Assembly: GCA_050260255.1 (NCBI GenBank)
Contig: JBLNBW010000204.1
Location: 1 to 7,385, forward strand
Reading direction: 5' to 3'
Length of the DNA stretch: 7,385 bases
Source of the DNA: JAQGMV01 sp050260255
GTDB taxonomy: Bacteria > Pseudomonadota > Gammaproteobacteria > Burkholderiales > SG8-41
Below the pieces are notes generated by a model. That model saw only the letters and a list, made by a program, of their open reading frames with translations. It was not told where the DNA came from and searched no databases. Positions 5,858 through 7,385 of the stretch are shown piece after piece. Both the position numbers and the translations under genes were made by a program. How positions within the stretch are numbered: position 1 is the stretch's first letter; every line of letters begins with the position of its first letter.

Positions 5858-6490
5858 ATGACTATCTTCGCCTCGCGAGCCGATGCAGCGCGACGTCTCG
5901 CGGCGTCGCTGCCCCACTACGCTGGCCGCAATCCGCTGGTACTCGCCATACCACGCGGCGCAGTTGAAATGGGGCGTGTGCTCGCCGACGAGCTCGAAGG
6001 CGAGCTCGATGTCGTTCTGGTGCGCAAGCTGGGTGCTCCGGGCAATCCGGAATTCGCCGTGGGTGCCGTCGACGAAAGCGGCTGGTCGTACATCGCCGAC
6101 CATGCCGCGAGCGCCGGCGCGGATGCCGGGTATCTTGCACGTGAACAGCAGCGTCAGCTCGAGGTCATGCGCAGGCGCCGGGCGCTCTACACGCCGACCC
6201 GCGCGCCTATAGATCCTCGCGGAAGAATAGCGATCGTCATCGATGACGGCCTCGCCACCGGCGCCACCATGATAACGGCTTTGCACGCGACACGCGCCAA
6301 AGAACCAGAGCGGCTCGTGTGTGCCGTGCCTGTCGCTGCACCGGACAGCGTCGAGCTGGTGCGTCCGTATGCGGACGAAGTGGTGTGCCTGGAGATGCCG
6401 CTCGATTTCCGGGCGGTAGGTCAGTGGTATGCGCGTTTCGACCAGGTGGAAGACGAAGCCGTCATACAGCTGCTGAATCAGCCGCGATAA
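5858..6490 (+). CDS. Predicted phosphoribosyltransferase, COG1926 type
   Basis: This is a type I phosphoribosyltransferase-fold protein of unknown substrate, 210 residues. It begins with FASRADAARRLAASL (4-18), then LAIPRGAVEMG (29-39), DVVLVRKLGAPGNPEFAVGAV in two parts (51-60 and 61-71), and a PRPP-binding loop VIDDGLATGATM (127-138) with the acidic pair Asp129-Asp130 and the TGAT turn. The end, DFRAVGQWYARFDQVEDEAV (183-202), is typical of the COG1926 group rather than of adenine, hypoxanthine or uracil enzymes. The frame is open upstream into the DUF99 gene, but ATG 5858 gives the family N-terminus; a GGTAGG lies very close and AAGGGA further upstream. The gene follows DUF99 by 37 bases. 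Since it binds PRPP, the Prs encoded across the divergent promoter could supply its substrate; that link is inference. Confidence 0.9.
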   Translation: MTIFASRADAARRLAASLPHYAGRNPLVLAIPRGAVEMGRVLADELEGELDVVLVRKLGAPGNPEFAVGAVDESGWSYIADHAASAGADAGYLAREQQRQLEVMRRRRALYTPTRAPIDPRGRIAIVIDDGLATGATMITALHATRAKEPERLVCAVPVAAPDSVELVRPYADEVVCLEMPLDFRAVGQWYARFDQVEDEAVIQLLNQPR

Positions 6491-6498
6491 ATACGCGG
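6482..6498. terminator. Weak hairpin at the convergent gene ends
   Basis: CCGCG and CGCGG are inverted copies separated by the AT-rich loop ATAAATA, overlapping the stop codon of the phosphoribosyltransferase gene. The 13-base gap to the convergent SHOCT gene leaves little other room for a terminator. There is no T-run after it on either strand, so intrinsic termination is doubtful. Confidence 0.22.
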
Positions 6499-6503
6499 AA
6501 CGC

Positions 6504-6740
6504 TCAACTCTGCAGCACGCGCCGCATCTCCTCGTACTGTTCGCGCGTGATCTCTCCGCTCGCGTAGCGCCGGTCGAGAATCTCGCGCGCTGTCTCATGA
6601 TGGTGCAGCTTCTCCCGCGTGCGCTCTATCCACCAACGTGGGCTGTCGCGCAGCAGCACCACGGCGAAGATCACCAGAACGACGACCGGAGCGACCCACA
6701 TGAACCACCACAGGCCATGCCACCATTCATGCCCATACAT
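6504..6740 (-). CDS. Small membrane protein with C-terminal SHOCT domain
   Basis: The 78-residue protein has a Trp/His-rich N-terminus (YGHEWWHGLWWFMW, residues 2-15), one membrane segment (about 16-31, VAPVVVLVIFAVVLLR), a short charged linker, and a C-terminal SHOCT motif. In that motif AREILDRRYASGEITREQY (51-69) is the characteristic helix-turn with an A-x-G-E-I-T centre. SHOCT domains occur at the C-termini of many small membrane proteins and are thought to mediate oligomerisation; no enzyme activity is expected. I chose ATG 6740 because AGGAGG lies seven bases upstream; GTG 6743, directly before it, is possible but closer than usual. The Shine-Dalgarno sits directly at the polX stop codon, and only 12 bases separate the genes, so both are surely on one transcript. 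The role is unknown. Confidence 0.88.
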   Translation of the reverse strand: MYGHEWWHGLWWFMWVAPVVVLVIFAVVLLRDSPRWWIERTREKLHHHETAREILDRRYASGEITREQYEEMRRVLQS

Positions 6741-6752
6741 CACAGGACCTCC

Positions 6753-7385
6753 TCACACGGTTCGCTTGAGCAGCCGGCGCAATGCCGCCAGCGGGCGCGT
6801 GTTGATCACGTCGCCCGCCGAAAGCCAGCCGCGCCGCGCATGCGCCACGCCGTAATCGAGATACGCATACTCGTACACGCTGTGCGCATCCGTGCTTACC
6901 GCCACCATGACGCCCTCGTCGCGCGCCATCTGGCAATAGATATCCTGCAAATCGAGGCGGTCGGGCTGCGCGTTGACTTCCAGAAAGCAGCCGCGCTCCT
7001 TCGCTGCACGCATGATGGCCAGCATATCGATGTCCGAAGACTCGCGCTCGCCAAGGAGACGGCCGCCGGGATGCGCGAGAATCGAAAAATGCGGCGAGCG
7101 CATTGCGCGCAGAACCCGCTCGGTCTGGCGGCCACGCGGAAGATCGAGCTTGCTATGCAGCGCCGCAACCACGATGTCCAGACGACCGAGGACAGCATCG
7201 GGCAGATCGAGCGTGCCGTCCTCCAGTATATCGACCTCTATGCCTTTCAATACGACCAGGCCGCGCAAGCGGGCGTTCAGACGGTCGATTTCATCGAGCT
7301 GCCTGCCCAGGCGGACAGCGTCGAGTCCTCGCGCGACCTTGAGACGCTGACTGTGATCCGTGATGGCGATGTACCGTAGCCCCGC
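6753..7385 (-). CDS. polX: DNA polymerase X family protein, C-terminal PHP domain (5' end missing)
   Basis: Bacterial PolX couples a gap-filling polymerase with a C-terminal PHP domain that has 3'-5' exonuclease and AP-endonuclease activity, acting in base-excision or break repair. 210 codons are visible; the polymerase half and the first PHP His motif lie beyond the window. The visible PHP metal-site motifs are IAITDHS (6-12), KGIEVDIL (47-54) with Glu50, VVAALHSKL (72-80) with His77, ILAHPGGRLLGER (102-114) with His105, and STDAHS (164-169) with Asp166 and His168. LEVNAQPDRLDL (135-146) and ARRGWLSAGDVINT (183-196) are distinctive of PolX rather than of histidinol phosphatase or other PHP proteins. 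All visible metal ligands are intact, which predicts an active nuclease domain. The frame is open to the window edge with no start needed inside. The SHOCT gene follows by 12 bases. Confidence 0.94.
   Translation of the reverse strand, partial: AGLRYIAITDHSQRLKVARGLDAVRLGRQLDEIDRLNARLRGLVVLKGIEVDILEDGTLDLPDAVLGRLDIVVAALHSKLDLPRGRQTERVLRAMRSPHFSILAHPGGRLLGERESSDIDMLAIMRAAKERGCFLEVNAQPDRLDLQDIYCQMARDEGVMVAVSTDAHSVYEYAYLDYGVAHARRGWLSAGDVINTRPLAALRRLLKRTV

Noticed and set aside
5774..6598. 274-codon minus-strand frame
   Set aside because: It is antisense to the phosphoribosyltransferase gene, whose PRPP loop and family end are clear on the plus strand.
6597..7379. 260-codon plus-strand frame
   Set aside because: It is antisense to polX and the SHOCT gene, both well supported, and no domain is recognisable in it.
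1..7385. CRISPR, tRNA, rRNA, insertion sequence or attachment site
   Set aside because: I saw no regularly spaced repeats, cloverleaf-like tracts, transposase motifs or terminal inverted repeats in the window.

Overview
This is a GC-rich bacterial chromosomal segment, densely packed with metabolic and nucleic-acid genes. I see no mobile element, CRISPR array, tRNA or rRNA. The GlgC resembles the enterobacterial enzyme closely enough to suggest a proteobacterium, but the lineage is an inference and I cannot name a species. Several genes belong to families better known from archaea (archease, DUF99) or variably present in bacteria (PolX, a divergent PRPP synthetase).

Layout. A leftward block fills positions 1-4995. 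In transcription order it is a divergent ribose-phosphate pyrophosphokinase (prs), nicotinamidase (pncA), nicotinate phosphoribosyltransferase (pncB, overlapping pncA by 4 bases), an archease-like gene after a 247-base gap, and glgC, whose 3' end is cut off by the window edge. A rightward pair starts across a 261-base divergent intergenic region: a DUF99 protein (5257-5820) and a COG1926-type phosphoribosyltransferase (5858-6487 plus stop). It converges, 13 bases apart, on a leftward pair at the right edge: polX (N-terminus outside the window, PHP domain visible) followed immediately by a small membrane SHOCT-domain protein.

How the genes fit together. The prs-pncA-pncB run forms a complete arm of NAD salvage. 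PncA turns nicotinamide into nicotinate, Prs makes PRPP, and PncB joins the two into nicotinate mononucleotide. The divergent pair holds another PRPP-loop protein of unknown substrate next to DUF99, a family related in fold to endonuclease V. The archease-like gene belongs to the family that activates the RNA ligase RtcB, but it has lost the family's HTAD metal motif, and no rtcB is in view. The best candidate for something undescribed is therefore this PRPP/NAD salvage island flanked by nucleic-acid-processing families, in particular the DUF99-phosphoribosyltransferase pair and the degenerate archease. Individual enzyme calls are firm; a joint function is a hypothesis.
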